Below, in pieces: positions 1-7,042 of a stretch of 64,000 nt of DNA. The DNA is from Paraburkholderia lycopersici (GTDB lineage Bacteria > Pseudomonadota > Gammaproteobacteria > Burkholderiales > Burkholderiaceae). A program made the position numbers and the translations under genes. The notes under the pieces are model-generated. The model was not told where the DNA came from. It ran no database searches and saw nothing but the letters and a program-made list of their open reading frames with translations. Numbering within the stretch: the stretch's first letter is position 1; every line of letters begins with the position of its first letter. The stretch is from assembly GCF_900096975.1 (NCBI RefSeq), contig NZ_FMYQ01000018.1:62001-126000 (forward strand), in the 5' to 3' direction.

Positions 1-289
1 TGACCGTGTGCGCCGCGTGGTTTGCTCGGTGCATACGGGTTGAACGAAAGAGGCGCGAGCGTGTACGATGCCGTCTGTGGCGCGCCGGGCGTCGCACGAG
101 CGCGGCGCCAATCGGCGCCGCGTTTGCGTACGGGCCGGCGCAGGAGCGGATGCAAGGCTTGATGCAATACGCCACAGACCGTCAGGCACGCTTCGCTGGA
201 AGGCCGCGAGCGGCGTGCAAGCGGATCTGTCTCGCAGCGCTTGCCATGACCGGGGCAGTCTCCCCCAGGACTTCACAAGGATTCATTCA
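1..289. other. Upstream edge, no gene supported
   Basis: Several frames are open here but none has a recognisable protein, a good ribosome binding site or a convincing start. One rightward frame from a GTG at position 6 ends in a TGA that overlaps the ATG of the SET gene. Its product is arginine-rich and resembles GC-rich noise, so I do not call it. The promoter of the SET gene probably lies in this stretch. Confidence 0.5.
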
Positions 290-796
290 ATGAGTGTACG
301 CAGGATCGTCGTGCGCCAGTCGGGCGTGCACGGCAAGGGCGTGTTTGCGGCGGTCCCCATCGAGACCGGTCAGCGGCTGATCGAATACAAGGGCGAGCGC
401 ATCTCGTGGAAGGAAGCGCTGCGGCGTCATCCGCACAATCCTGCTGATCCGAATCACACGTTTTACTTCGCGCTCGACGACGGCGGCGTGATCGACGGCA
501 AGGTGAACGGCAACAGCGCGCGCTGGATCAATCACTCGTGCGCGCCGAACTGCGAAGCCGAAGAAGTCGACGGGCACGTCTACATTCACGCGTTGCGCGA
601 TATCGCCGAGGGCGAAGAGCTGTTCTACGACTATGGCCTCGTGATCGACGCGAAGCAGACGAAGAAGCTCAAGCGCGAATACGAGTGCCGCTGCGGCGCG
701 CGCAAGTGCCGCGGCACGATGCTCGCACCGCCCGACGGCGAGAAGCCGGCGAAGGGTGCAAAGGCTTCGAAGGGCAAGAGCAAAAAGAAGCGATAA
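290..796 (+). CDS. SET-domain protein (lysine methyltransferase-like)
   Basis: A 168-residue protein that is essentially one SET domain, the S-adenosylmethionine-dependent lysine methyltransferase fold. Visible hallmarks are GKGVFA near the N-terminus, the RWINHSCAPNCE block, the FYDYG block, and a post-SET cysteine cluster (CRCGARKCRG) that would bind zinc with the NHSC cysteine. A lysine-rich tail (GKSKKKR) ends the protein. The ATG at 290 is preceded by CAAGGA at a suitable distance; upstream in-frame starts would add unrelated arginine-rich sequence. Stand-alone SET proteins occur in several bacteria, but their substrates are mostly unknown. The substrate here cannot be inferred from the neighbours. 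Confidence 0.9.
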   Translation: MSVRRIVVRQSGVHGKGVFAAVPIETGQRLIEYKGERISWKEALRRHPHNPADPNHTFYFALDDGGVIDGKVNGNSARWINHSCAPNCEAEEVDGHVYIHALRDIAEGEELFYDYGLVIDAKQTKKLKREYECRCGARKCRGTMLAPPDGEKPAKGAKASKGKSKKKR

Positions 797-845
797 GCGC
801 ACGCTTCGTGCGTGATACGGCACGCCGTATTGCACGCTATCGCGC

Positions 846-881
846 AAACGACAGGGGCCGCTCATGCGGCCCCTGTCGTTT
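846..881. terminator. Bidirectional hairpin terminator
   Basis: A perfect 16-bp inverted repeat (AAACGACAGGGGCCGC, 846-861, and its complement, 866-881) around a TCAT loop, with AAA on one side and TTT on the other. It sits between the converging SET gene and the histidine kinase gene, so it can serve both strands. Confidence 0.8.
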
Positions 882-898
882 CCTTCGCGCGTGCGGAT

Positions 899-2470
899 TC
901 AGAGATCGATGCTCGCCTGCTGTGTCGGCTTCCTGTCATCCGGCGGCTGACCGGCAGCGGCCGTCTGAAAATTCGCGGTTTCGGCGGGCTCGGCATTCCG
1001 GTTGTCTTTGGCGTCCCGGGCGTCCCTGCCGGCGCCTGGCGCACGGCGATTCGCTAGCGGCACGCGCACGATGAAGCGCGCGCCGCCTTCGGGCGCATCT
1101 TCGTAATGCACGCTGCCGCGATGCAGCGCCATGATGTCGTGGACGATCGCGAGGCCGAGGCCGGCGCCGCTGTCCACGCCGCTCTCGCTCTGACCGTCGC
1201 CGCGGAAGAACCGCTTGAAGAGGTCCGCTTGTTGCGCAGCCGGCACGCCACCGCCGTTGTCCTCGACGATGATCTCGGCCATCGGTACGCCGTCGGCCGA
1301 TGTCTGCGAAACGGTCACGGTGATGCGTCCGCCTTCGAGTCGCGCGGGCGGCAGGTACTTGAGCGCATTGTCGAGCAGGTTCGCGATGACCTCGTGCAGC
1401 AGCACGGGATTGCCGCGCACCATGAGCGGCGTGTCGTTCTCGGGGTCGTCGAGACGCTGGAAGCCGAGATCGACATGGCTCGCCAGCGCGCGCGGCACCC
1501 ATTCGGCGCCGGTTTCGAAGGCGAGCGCGGCCATGTCGATATCGACGAAACGTGCCGCCTGCTCACCGGGCTCCGCGCGCGCGAGCGAAAGTAGCTGATT
1601 CGACAGACGCACCGCGCGATCGGCGGCCGCGCGCAGTTCCCGCACGGCGTCGCTGACCTTTTGCGGCTCGCGCGCGTTCACGGCCTGCTCGGCGTGCAGC
1701 TTCACGGCCGTGAGCGGCGTGCGCAGCTGGTGCGCGGCGTCGGCGATGAACTTGCGCTGCGCGTCGAGCGCGCTCTTCAGGCGGCCGAGCAGCGCGTTGA
1801 GCGCGCCGGTGAGCGGACGGATCTCGACCGGCACGTAGGTTTCGTCGACGGGCTCGAGCGAGGTGTGCGTCTGCCGGTTGAGCGAATCGGCGAGCGCGGT
1901 GAGCGGGTTGAGCTGCTGGTTGACCACGCGCCACACGATGACCCAGCCGGCGAGCAGCAGGAGCAGGAGCGGCATCATGATCGCGACGAGAAATTCGGCC
2001 GCGATGCGGAAACGATGGTGCACGGGTTGTCCGACTTCGACGACGATCGGATTGCCGTGCGGCTGCGACACGCGCACTTGAGCGACGCGAACGCTCACGC
2101 CCTCATACATCGTTTCGAACACGTACGCGTAGTGCATGCGGCGCACGTTGGTGCCTTGCAGCGGCAGGTTGTGGTCGCCCGCGATTTCGGTTTCACCGTT
2201 GCTGATGCGATAGACGAGATGCTCGACCGGATCGGAGAACATCGCCTGCGCGAGCGGCGGCACGGTCCTGGGCGCATCGGCGCCGGCGATCTGGATTTGG
2301 CGGGAAATCGCGGTGGCGAGATCTGCGAGGGAGCGGTCGACCACGTGCTGCGTGTACTGCCACGCAAGCCAATAGGCGATCAGGCCGCTCATGAGCGCGA
2401 GCAGCGAAAGCGGGGCGGCGAGGCGCCGCAGCAGCGTGCGCCGCAGGCTCGTTGCGGCTGGCAAGGGCAT
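899..2470 (-). CDS. Two-component sensor histidine kinase (TctE/QseC type)
   Basis: Membrane sensor kinase of about 523 residues. It has an N-terminal membrane helix (LSLLALMSGLIAYWLAW), a periplasmic sensing segment of the two-component sensor N-terminal type, a second membrane helix (LLLLLLAGWVIVW), a HAMP linker, a HisKA domain with phosphoacceptor His near residue 247 (HQLRTPL), and a HATPase domain with N, G1 (EDNGGGVP) and G2 (GAGLGLAI) boxes. It follows the response regulator on the same strand and should phosphorylate it. The start is uncertain: ATG at 2470 gives the usual length, while ATG at 2572 would add 34 atypical residues; neither has a strong Shine-Dalgarno. The stimulus is unknown. 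TctE relatives sense tricarboxylates, but nothing here proves that. Confidence 0.9.
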   Translation of the reverse strand: MPLPAATSLRRTLLRRLAAPLSLLALMSGLIAYWLAWQYTQHVVDRSLADLATAISRQIQIAGADAPRTVPPLAQAMFSDPVEHLVYRISNGETEIAGDHNLPLQGTNVRRMHYAYVFETMYEGVSVRVAQVRVSQPHGNPIVVEVGQPVHHRFRIAAEFLVAIMMPLLLLLLAGWVIVWRVVNQQLNPLTALADSLNRQTHTSLEPVDETYVPVEIRPLTGALNALLGRLKSALDAQRKFIADAAHQLRTPLTAVKLHAEQAVNAREPQKVSDAVRELRAAADRAVRLSNQLLSLARAEPGEQAARFVDIDMAALAFETGAEWVPRALASHVDLGFQRLDDPENDTPLMVRGNPVLLHEVIANLLDNALKYLPPARLEGGRITVTVSQTSADGVPMAEIIVEDNGGGVPAAQQADLFKRFFRGDGQSESGVDSGAGLGLAIVHDIMALHRGSVHYEDAPEGGARFIVRVPLANRRAPGAGRDARDAKDNRNAEPAETANFQTAAAGQPPDDRKPTQQASIDL

Positions 2471-2664
2471 GATGGGCTTTGGGGCGAATGATGAATCGTG
2501 GGTGCGGCGGCGTGCGCCGCACGGGATCGATCCATTGTACGCGGGCCGCAGGGGAGGCGGCGCAAGTGCCAAGGACGCCAGGAGGCGCTACCGGGCACCG
2601 TCAGGCGAAAGGGGGGCGGAGCGCGCCGCCTTCTCGCCCTCGCACCGTCTTCGAGCGAGGCGGA

Positions 2665-3351
2665 TCAAGCCGCCTGGCGGATTTCCTGAAGCAGATAGCC
2701 AAAGCCGCGCACCGTGACGATTTCGACGCGGCAGCTCTCGAGCTTCTTGCGCACGCGGTGCACGTAGACCTCGATCGCGGTGTCGCCCAGGTCGCCGCCG
2801 AAGTGCGTGAGGTGATCCTGCAGTTGCGCCTTGCTCACCACGCGGCCATGACGCAGCAGCAGCATTTCGAGCACGGCGAATTCGCGCGGCGAGAGTTCGA
2901 GCGGCTTGTCGTCGTTGAAGATGCGGCGATCGACGCCGGACAGACGCACACCGCCAAGCGACACTTCGGGGCGCGGCACGTCGCCGTGCGGTCCGCTGCG
3001 GCGCATCACGGCGCGAATGCGCGCCTCGAGTTCGGCCGGTTCGAACGGCTTGAGCATGTAGTCGTCCGCGCCCGAATTGAGGCCCTGAACGCGGTCGTTC
3101 AGTTCGTCGCGGGCGGTGAGCACGATGACGGGCGTGTGCCGGTTGCTTTGACGAAAGCGCGACAGCAGCGTCATGCCGTCGATGCCCGGCAGCCCGAGAT
3201 CGAGGATCACGAGCTCATGGCGATTTTGCGTGAGGGCTTGTTCGGCGAAGATGCCGTCGTGGACCATGTCGACCGTGAAGCCGGCTTGTTCGAGGCTGGA
3301 CTGGATGCCGCGTGCGATGGGGCGGTCGTCTTCGATCAGAAGGAGTCGCAT
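2665..3351 (-). CDS. OmpR-family response regulator
   Basis: A 228-residue regulator with an N-terminal receiver domain and a C-terminal winged-helix DNA-binding domain. The receiver has the acidic pair EDD at residues 7-9, phosphoacceptor Asp51 (VILDLGLPG), a conserved Thr in VLTA and Lys in LKPF. The C-terminal half carries the OmpR/PhoB pattern ending in VHRVRKKLE and VRGFGYLL. It lies upstream of the kinase gene on the same strand, so the two form a cognate pair. Closest familiar relatives are TctD, QseB and PmrA. A gap of 194 bases, or 92 if the kinase starts earlier, separates the two genes. Confidence 0.93.
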   Translation of the reverse strand: MRLLLIEDDRPIARGIQSSLEQAGFTVDMVHDGIFAEQALTQNRHELVILDLGLPGIDGMTLLSRFRQSNRHTPVIVLTARDELNDRVQGLNSGADDYMLKPFEPAELEARIRAVMRRSGPHGDVPRPEVSLGGVRLSGVDRRIFNDDKPLELSPREFAVLEMLLLRHGRVVSKAQLQDHLTHFGGDLGDTAIEVYVHRVRKKLESCRVEIVTVRGFGYLLQEIRQAA

Positions 3352-3474
3352 GGGATTCGCTCAAGTACAATGGGTTTAGCGTTCAGGCACGCAGTTCGCG
3401 AAGCGTCGCTCGCAAGATTCGAAGCGCAGCGACTGAGCGGCGCCGCGTGCGACGGTTGCACGGTCACGATCCAC

Positions 3475-3705
3475 ATGTCCGATATTTCGATCACCGAACT
3501 CGAAGCCGCGATCAACTTCTGGCGCAACCGCTCGCCTTCGAGCGGCGACGAACTTGCGTTGTGCCAGGAGGCGAGTGCGCTCTCCAAGCCGTATGCGCTG
3601 CTGATTGTACAGCGTCGCAACGCCATATCGCCGGAACGTTTGGACCCGATCGCCCGCACTGCCTGGGAGTCTTACGTATTCTTCAAGAATAGCCTTCAAA
3701 GCTGA
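3475..3705 (+). CDS. DUF3717 small protein
   Basis: A 76-residue soluble protein beginning MSDISITELEAAINFWR and containing SPSSGDELALC, a pattern I recognise as the DUF3717 family common in Burkholderiales. It has no membrane segment or signal peptide. The family has no established function. The ATG at 3475 gives the conserved N-terminus; no strong Shine-Dalgarno precedes it. It diverges from the response regulator gene, sharing the 3352-3474 gap with it. Confidence 0.8.
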   Translation: MSDISITELEAAINFWRNRSPSSGDELALCQEASALSKPYALLIVQRRNAISPERLDPIARTAWESYVFFKNSLQS

Positions 3706-3743
3706 AGGTTTGAAGATCTGGCACCCTGCATTCTGCTTTCACG

Positions 3744-3776
3744 ACGCGATGCGCGCTCGCCGTGCGCGCATCGCGT
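3744..3776. terminator. Hairpin between converging genes
   Basis: A 13-bp perfect inverted repeat (ACGCGATGCGCGC, 3744-3756, and complement 3764-3776) with a 7-base loop, between the DUF3717 gene and phhB, which converge. There is no clear T-tract, so the terminator role is inferred from stem strength and position. Confidence 0.5.
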
Positions 3777-3808
3777 GTTCATGATTTGTGCGCGATTCGC
3801 AGCGCGGC

Positions 3809-4114
3809 TTATGCGCTGAGCGGGCCCGGTGCGATCGAATCGATGAAGCGCGCGAGTTCGATGTCGCGCGAGGTGAGGCCGTCGGCTTCGTGCGTCGAGA
3901 GCGTGATCTCCACGCGGTTGTAGACGTTGAACCACTCGGGGTGATGGTTCATTTCCTGCGCCTTGATCGCCACGCGCGTCATGAAGCCGAATGCTTCGTT
4001 GAAGTCGGCGAAGCGAAAATGGCGCTGGATCGCATCGCGGCCCGCAACGGCTTGCCAGCCGCGCAGGTCGGCGAGTTGCGATGCGCGCTCTTCGGATGTG
4101 AGTCGGTTGATCAT
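3809..4114 (-). CDS. phhB: Pterin-4a-carbinolamine dehydratase
   Basis: A 101-residue protein that dehydrates 4a-hydroxytetrahydrobiopterin, recycling the pterin cofactor used by phenylalanine hydroxylase. The family signature is clear: the histidine-rich NHHPEW block followed by FNVYNRVEI and a C-terminal helix (ELARFIDSI). The length matches bacterial PhhB. ATG at 4114 gives the usual MINRLTSEER start; an ATG 33 bases upstream would add unrelated residues. It lies 10 bases downstream of the phhA remnant on the same strand, the usual phhAB arrangement. It appears intact although phhA is not, so it may have another role or be a recent leftover. Confidence 0.93.
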   Translation of the reverse strand: MINRLTSEERASQLADLRGWQAVAGRDAIQRHFRFADFNEAFGFMTRVAIKAQEMNHHPEWFNVYNRVEITLSTHEADGLTSRDIELARFIDSIAPGPLSA

Positions 4115-4124
4115 CGTTGCACCT

Positions 4125-4634
4125 TTATTGAGCTTGGGGCCCGGCATGCGCCGTTAGCCGATCACCCATTTTTTCACGGATGGGGCGGGTGCGCTTGCGC
4201 ACTCGTCGAGGAACGGGTGCATGCCGCGGCGCAAGGCGCCCCGCTCGAAACTTCCGCTCGTGCGTTGCCCAGACGTCTGCGTCATCGAGCCAGCCTTCGC
4301 GCGTTCCGCGCGTGATGATCGTGTCGCCGTGCAGCACGTGGCCGGCGGCATGCGGATGCGCCGCGCTGAGCGCCGACGGGTCGGCGAGGCGCGCAGCGAT
4401 GCCCGTGCCGGGCGCGTCGAAGAGCTGCGCGAACGAGTCGATCAAGAAGTAAGTTTTCTGGAACGTGCCGATGCGATAGCGCATGCGCAGGGCGCGCTGG
4501 CGACGGTATAGAAGGTTCCAGACGGCGTGATCGACGGCGCCGTAGCGCTCGAACGGTTGGTCGATCGTGAAATCGGGACGGGTGGCGAGACCGGCGTCGA
4601 ACTGCTCCTGCTGTTTCGCGGTGACGGCAACCAT
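4125..4634 (-). pseudogene. phhA: phhA remnant with internal deletion of the catalytic core
   Basis: Residues 1-46 (MVAVTAKQQEQFDAGLATRP onward, to LLYRRQ) match the N-terminus of proteobacterial phenylalanine 4-hydroxylase. The protein then jumps directly to the family's C-terminal segment (RMRYRIGTFQKTYFLIDSFA). About 190 residues normally lie between these blocks and include the HDxFGHxP iron-binding motif and the third, glutamate, iron ligand; they are absent. The join falls near 4482-4498 and keeps the frame. After REGWLDDAD the tail looks unlike a normal PhhA end, so there may be a second lesion there. The product is 169 residues against about 300 normally and cannot bind catalytic iron. 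An assembly error across this point is the main alternative. Confidence 0.82.
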
Positions 4635-4688
4635 GTTTTTGAGGCTCCACTAAAGGGGCCTGCTGTCATGCAAGTGTAGAGCGGGTAG

Positions 4689-4738
4689 TGTGCGATAAGT
4701 ACGCGAATCGGGCGAAATTCCGCTCCTATGTGCGATAA
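4689..4738. promoter_or_regulatory. Paired direct repeats, candidate Lrp-family operator
   Basis: TGTGCGATAA occurs at 4689-4698 and again at 4729-4738, exactly 40 bases apart, about four helical turns. They lie in the gap between divergent phhA and the Lrp-family regulator, where such a regulator normally binds. Helically phased repeats suit an oligomeric Lrp protein. The role is inferred. Confidence 0.45.
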
Positions 4739-4775
4739 TCGAGCACAGATAAGCTAAATCATGCGAATTTAATTC

Positions 4776-5267
4776 ATGCTCGAACTCGACCATTTCGACC
4801 TGGCGCTTCTCGACGTACTGCAACGCTTTGGCCGCGCCACGCATCAGCAGCTTGGCGAGCAGGTTCCGCTGTCGCCTTCGCAGATCGGCAGGCGGCTGCA
4901 GCGCCTGGAGGCGTCGGGGGTGATCGACGGCTATCGCGTGGTGCTCCGGCCCGAAAAGCTCGGCCTTGGCGTGACCGCGTTCACGAGCCTCAAGCTCAAG
5001 CATCACGGCGATTCGATCATCGAGCAGTTCCAGCAGCAGATCGACGTGCTGCCCGAAGTGCTCGAATGCCACGCCGTGGTCGGGGACGCCGACTATTTGC
5101 TGCGCATTGTGGCGCCCGACCTGAACGCGCTCTCGACCTTCGTCATGAAAAAGCTCATGCGCGTGCCCGGCGTGGACAGCGTGCGCTCGAACATCGTGCT
5201 CACCACGTTCAAGCGCAACGGGCCGTTGCCGCTCGGGCATCTGGAACCGGGCGCGCCGGCCGCGTGA
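4776..5267 (+). CDS. Lrp/AsnC-family regulator of phenylalanine catabolism
   Basis: A 163-residue transcription factor. The N-terminal winged helix-turn-helix runs over roughly residues 5-55 (DLALLDVLQRFGRAT, LSPSQIGRRLQRLEASGVI), and the C-terminal RAM effector-binding domain over about 70-145 (HAVVGDADYLLRI). The length is normal for the family. It is transcribed divergently from the phhA-phhB region, a layout typical of a local activator or repressor that senses an aromatic amino acid. That target is inferred from position and from the phased repeats in the shared promoter gap. The gene looks fully intact despite the damaged phhA. Confidence 0.88.
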   Translation: MLELDHFDLALLDVLQRFGRATHQQLGEQVPLSPSQIGRRLQRLEASGVIDGYRVVLRPEKLGLGVTAFTSLKLKHHGDSIIEQFQQQIDVLPEVLECHAVVGDADYLLRIVAPDLNALSTFVMKKLMRVPGVDSVRSNIVLTTFKRNGPLPLGHLEPGAPAA

Positions 5268-5330
5268 GCGGGCGCGACGCGTTAGGAGGAGAACGGGCTG
5301 CCAGGGCCCGCCATGTAGAGGCTCGACGTA

Positions 5331-5855
5331 TCAGGCCGCGGTGGCCGTGTTGAGCAGGTCGACATACGCCACGGCGACGAGATCGCTCTCGTCCACGCCC
5401 AGCTTAGCGAAGACGGCGTGCGCTTCGGCTTCGCCGCCTTGCTCGTCATCCTCGGGGCCGAGCACCACTTCGAGCTCGACGAAGTCGCCGAGGCCGTCCA
5501 CGCGATCGAGGTGAATGCGCGTGCGACCCGCCAGGTACACGTGGCGCTCCTTCGAAACGATGCCGCGCGTGGTGAGCGCCGTGGCGAGCAGCGAGTGCAT
5601 CGCCTCGGCGTTGGTGACGGGGCTGCGCGTGTAGTACGAAGCCTTCGGGCCGTCGCGGTCGTCGCGCTGGTAGAAGATCAGCTCGGGCGGCGTGCCGTCG
5701 TCGAACTGGCGCAGCTTCAGACGGCCGCGCGGCACGTCATAGAAGAAGTCCTGCTGGCGAAAGATCAGCGGCGCTTCGGAGGTGAGCTCGGCAGCGCGCT
5801 CGCGCAGGGCGTCGAATTGACGGGCGCGGGCTTTGATTTCGATGTTGCGGGCCAT
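5331..5855 (-). CDS. CYTH-domain protein (class IV adenylate cyclase-like)
   Basis: A 174-residue protein of the CYTH superfamily, small beta-barrel enzymes acting on organic polyphosphates or making cyclic AMP. It begins MARNIEIKAR, where the usual ExExK metal and phosphate motif has Asn in its first position. It continues with alternating basic and acidic strands (GRLKLRQF, ELIFYQR, RIHLDRVDGLGDFVELEVVL) that line the barrel. ATG at 5855 is preceded by GGAG. An upstream in-frame ATG would add 37 unrelated residues. The exact reaction cannot be settled from sequence: triphosphatase and cyclase activity both occur in the family. Confidence 0.82.
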   Translation of the reverse strand: MARNIEIKARARQFDALRERAAELTSEAPLIFRQQDFFYDVPRGRLKLRQFDDGTPPELIFYQRDDRDGPKASYYTRSPVTNAEAMHSLLATALTTRGIVSKERHVYLAGRTRIHLDRVDGLGDFVELEVVLGPEDDEQGGEAEAHAVFAKLGVDESDLVAVAYVDLLNTATAA

Positions 5856-6043
5856 GCAGGGCTCTCCTGTCAAACGGGAAACGAGGGAACGATGGACGAG
5901 GTCGGGAATGCGCCGCGCGGGTAGACAGGCCGGCGAGCGTGTCCAAAACGCGGAGCGGATTCCCAATCTATCAAAACTCGTGTGACAGCGCTGTTACGTG
6001 CTCACTTCAGACAAATGCACCGCGCGCCTCTCATGAGCTGGGC

Positions 6044-6931
6044 TCATATCGCCCACAGCGTTTCGATGGCTTTCCGCGCCGCCGCGATGGCAGGCTCGTC
6101 GCGGCGCGCGGCGAGCGCGATGAACGTGAGCTCGGTGGGCACCGTCACGCCTTCGACGATGGTGAGCCCGTGCGCATGCGCCTCGGCGATGGCCGTCGAA
6201 TCGCGCGCGAGCGAGAGGCCCACGCCGGATTTCACGAGATCGAGCATCGACGGCTCCTGATCCACTTCAGCGACCTTCACGGGCTTCGCGTGCGCGGCTT
6301 CGAAGAGCCCGGTGAGCAGGCGGTTGTGCGCCGAGGCGGGCGGCGTCCAGATCCAGGGCAGCGCGGCTAGCGCGCGCCAGTCGCGCGCATCCTTCACGCG
6401 GTCCTTCCAGCCCGCGGGCGCGAGCACGCGGTACTGGAAGCGCGTGAGCGTGGTGACGTGAAAGGTCTCGGGGTCGGGCGCGGGCTGACCGATGTAATAG
6501 CCCACGTCGAGCTCGCGCGAGCGCACCTCGTCGAGCACCCAGCCCGACATGCCGTGGCGCAGCGCCGTTTCGACCCGCGGCCAGGTTTCGACGAGCTGGC
6601 GCAGAAAGCCGCCAAGGCGCAGGAACGCGGGATCGAGAATCGTGCCGATGCGTAGCCGCCCGCGCACCTCGTGCCGCAAGGCGGCCGCCGCGCGCTGCAC
6701 GTCGCCGGCTGCGGCGAGCGCGCGCTCGGCGTGCGGCAGCAGCGCCTGGCCGTCGCGCGTGAGCGCGAGGCCGTGCGAGGCGCGTGTGAAGAGGGCGACG
6801 CCGAGCGTCTCCTGCAGATGCTTGATCTGCAGGCTCACGGCCGGCTGCGTGAGATGCAGATGCGAGGCCGCGCGCGTCAGATTGCCTTCACGCGCGACCG
6901 TGACGAAGGCGCGAAGCAAGGTCAGGTCCAT
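6044..6931 (-). CDS. LysR-family transcriptional regulator
   Basis: A 295-residue LysR regulator with an N-terminal helix-turn-helix (LTRAASHLHLTQPAVSLQIK, residues about 17-36) and a periplasmic-binding-protein-like effector domain starting near RLRIGTI. It is divergent from mmsA, with 111 bases between the starts, so it probably controls mmsA, perhaps the downstream dehydrogenase and transporter, and itself. The effector is unknown. Length and start are normal for the family. Confidence 0.9.
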   Translation of the reverse strand: MDLTLLRAFVTVAREGNLTRAASHLHLTQPAVSLQIKHLQETLGVALFTRASHGLALTRDGQALLPHAERALAAAGDVQRAAAALRHEVRGRLRIGTILDPAFLRLGGFLRQLVETWPRVETALRHGMSGWVLDEVRSRELDVGYYIGQPAPDPETFHVTTLTRFQYRVLAPAGWKDRVKDARDWRALAALPWIWTPPASAHNRLLTGLFEAAHAKPVKVAEVDQEPSMLDLVKSGVGLSLARDSTAIAEAHAHGLTIVEGVTVPTELTFIALAARRDEPAIAAARKAIETLWAI

Positions 6932-6937
6932 GGCCTG

Positions 6938-6956
6938 ATATTAAACCGCCTTATAT
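6938..6956. promoter_or_regulatory. Candidate LysR-type operator
   Basis: An AT-rich imperfect dyad (ATATTAAACCGCCTTATAT) lies just upstream of the LysR gene in the gap shared with mmsA. It contains a T-N11-A core from 6941 to 6953 and stands out from its GC-rich surroundings. The role is inferred from position and pattern. Confidence 0.4.
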
Positions 6957-7042
6957 CGCAGTTGAGCATTAATCATTGGATGGCGCCTGCGTCTCCCGAT
7001 TACGCTAGCTGTCTCAAGGCTTCATCACCAAAAGAGGTGCAC

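Noticed and set aside
6..293. Possible 95-residue gene overlapping the SET start
   Set aside because: The start is a GTG without a ribosome binding site, the product has no pattern, and the overlap with the SET ATG may be chance.
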